NCBI GenBank assembly: GCA_012295275.1
Contig: CM022670.1
Coordinates: 39,744,751-39,772,250, forward strand
Reading direction: 5' to 3'
DNA from: Chrysomallon squamiferum
Taxonomy: Eukaryota; Mollusca; Gastropoda; Neomphalida; Peltospiridae
DNA: 27,500 nucleotides
Under the pieces are notes generated by a model, which worked only from the letters and a program-made list of their open reading frames with translations, did no database searches and had not been told where the DNA came from. Made by a program: the position numbers and the translations under genes. Below are positions 27,197 through 27,500 of this stretch, piece after piece. The stretch's first letter is position 1, and each line of letters opens with the position of its first letter.

Positions 27197-27500
27197 GGAT
27201 GACACAGACCTGTACCTCTAACTGCCTGGCCCTGGATTAGTGAGGATTATCTCTTTATGGGATTAATTTGCCATGTTACATTTGACACCAGTCTGCTGTT
27301 GATGACACAGAACTGAACTTCTTCCTGCTGCTTGGTTAGTGGATTGGTGAGGATGTCTGCTGTAATGTTGTGGTATTCACATGCCATGTCACATTTGATG
27401 CCATTTTGAACTTGTCATTGCCTTGCAGTGGATTAGTAAAAATCATCTGCATGTGGGATTAGTTTGTCATGATACATTTCACAGCAATCTGAACTTGTCA
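27197..27500. repeat. tandem array of about 100 bp units, open at window end
   Basis: TGGATTAGTGAGG, TGGATTGGTGAGG and TGGATTAGTAAAA begin at 27233, 27340 and 27429. ACATTTGACACCA, ACATTTGATGCCA and ACATTTCACAGCA begin at 27278, 27391 and 27474. GATGACACAGACCTG and GATGACACAGAACTG begin near 27199 and 27301. Spacing is 83-113 bp. The array begins near 27197 and is cut by the window end, so its total size is unknown. It is less A+T-rich than the other arrays. Confidence 0.9.

Overview
The window looks like non-coding DNA (intergenic, or inside one or more very long introns) from an animal genome. It is very A+T-rich, full of microsatellites and homopolymer runs, and carries many short and mid-length tandem arrays. 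It has no bacterial-style gene arrangement: no long ORF, no Shine-Dalgarno-led gene, no operon. Nearly every long ORF is a by-product of a repeat: Cys-Val or Thr-His runs from TG/AC tracts, poly-Tyr from AAT tracts, and an 18-residue repeat from a minisatellite whose unit is 54 bp. An invertebrate, perhaps a mollusc or other lophotrochozoan, is my best guess from texture alone. No gene here was recognised well enough to prove it, and no gene symbol is assigned.

Layout. 1-2.9 kb: A+T-rich DNA with TA, TG, poly-A and poly-T tracts and a 39-bp direct duplication. 3.06-3.76 kb: a minisatellite of 54-58 bp units. 3.9-5.7 kb: A-rich DNA, a perfect homopyrimidine mirror repeat, ATCT/GA tracts and a long GA-TG compound tract. 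6.0-6.3 kb: TG and AC tracts in inverted arrangement. 6.7-7.5 kb: a repeat-poor, slightly G+C-richer stretch. 7.5-8.1 kb: an old, diverged tandem repeat of about 150 bp. 9.7-10.4 kb: an array of about 118-bp units with a TAAAA expansion at its left. 10.8 and 13.7 kb: two copies of one dispersed repeat. 11.3-12.25 kb: an array of 70-111 bp units, several carrying their own TG tract. 13.2-13.6 kb: a 20-bp minisatellite. 14-15.6 kb: A/T-rich simple sequence. 17.7-19.0 kb: AAT, GTT and poly-T tracts. 19.9-20.2 kb: a composite array of about 118 bp. 20.9-22.6 kb: TG tracts around a tRNA-derived SINE-like fragment. 27.2 kb to the end: an array of about 100 bp units that runs off the window. The seven main arrays together cover about 3.7 kb, roughly 14% of the window.

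Possible gene pieces. The best is a 129-nt minus-strand exon candidate (15997-16125), open in phase 0-0, with a long pyrimidine tract before its acceptor and a CAG|GTACAG donor. A 116-nt minus-strand exon candidate (26515-26630) ends in phase 0 and could join it. The 10.4-kb intron between them would hold a near-ideal recursive splice site at 20356/20357, where a pyrimidine-rich acceptor directly abuts GTAAGT. On the plus strand, 24740-24830 and 24903-24965 form a well-bounded exon pair around a 72-nt intron. All of these rest on splice signals and open frames read by eye; without transcript or homology data they are hypotheses, and opposite-strand readings compete in places.
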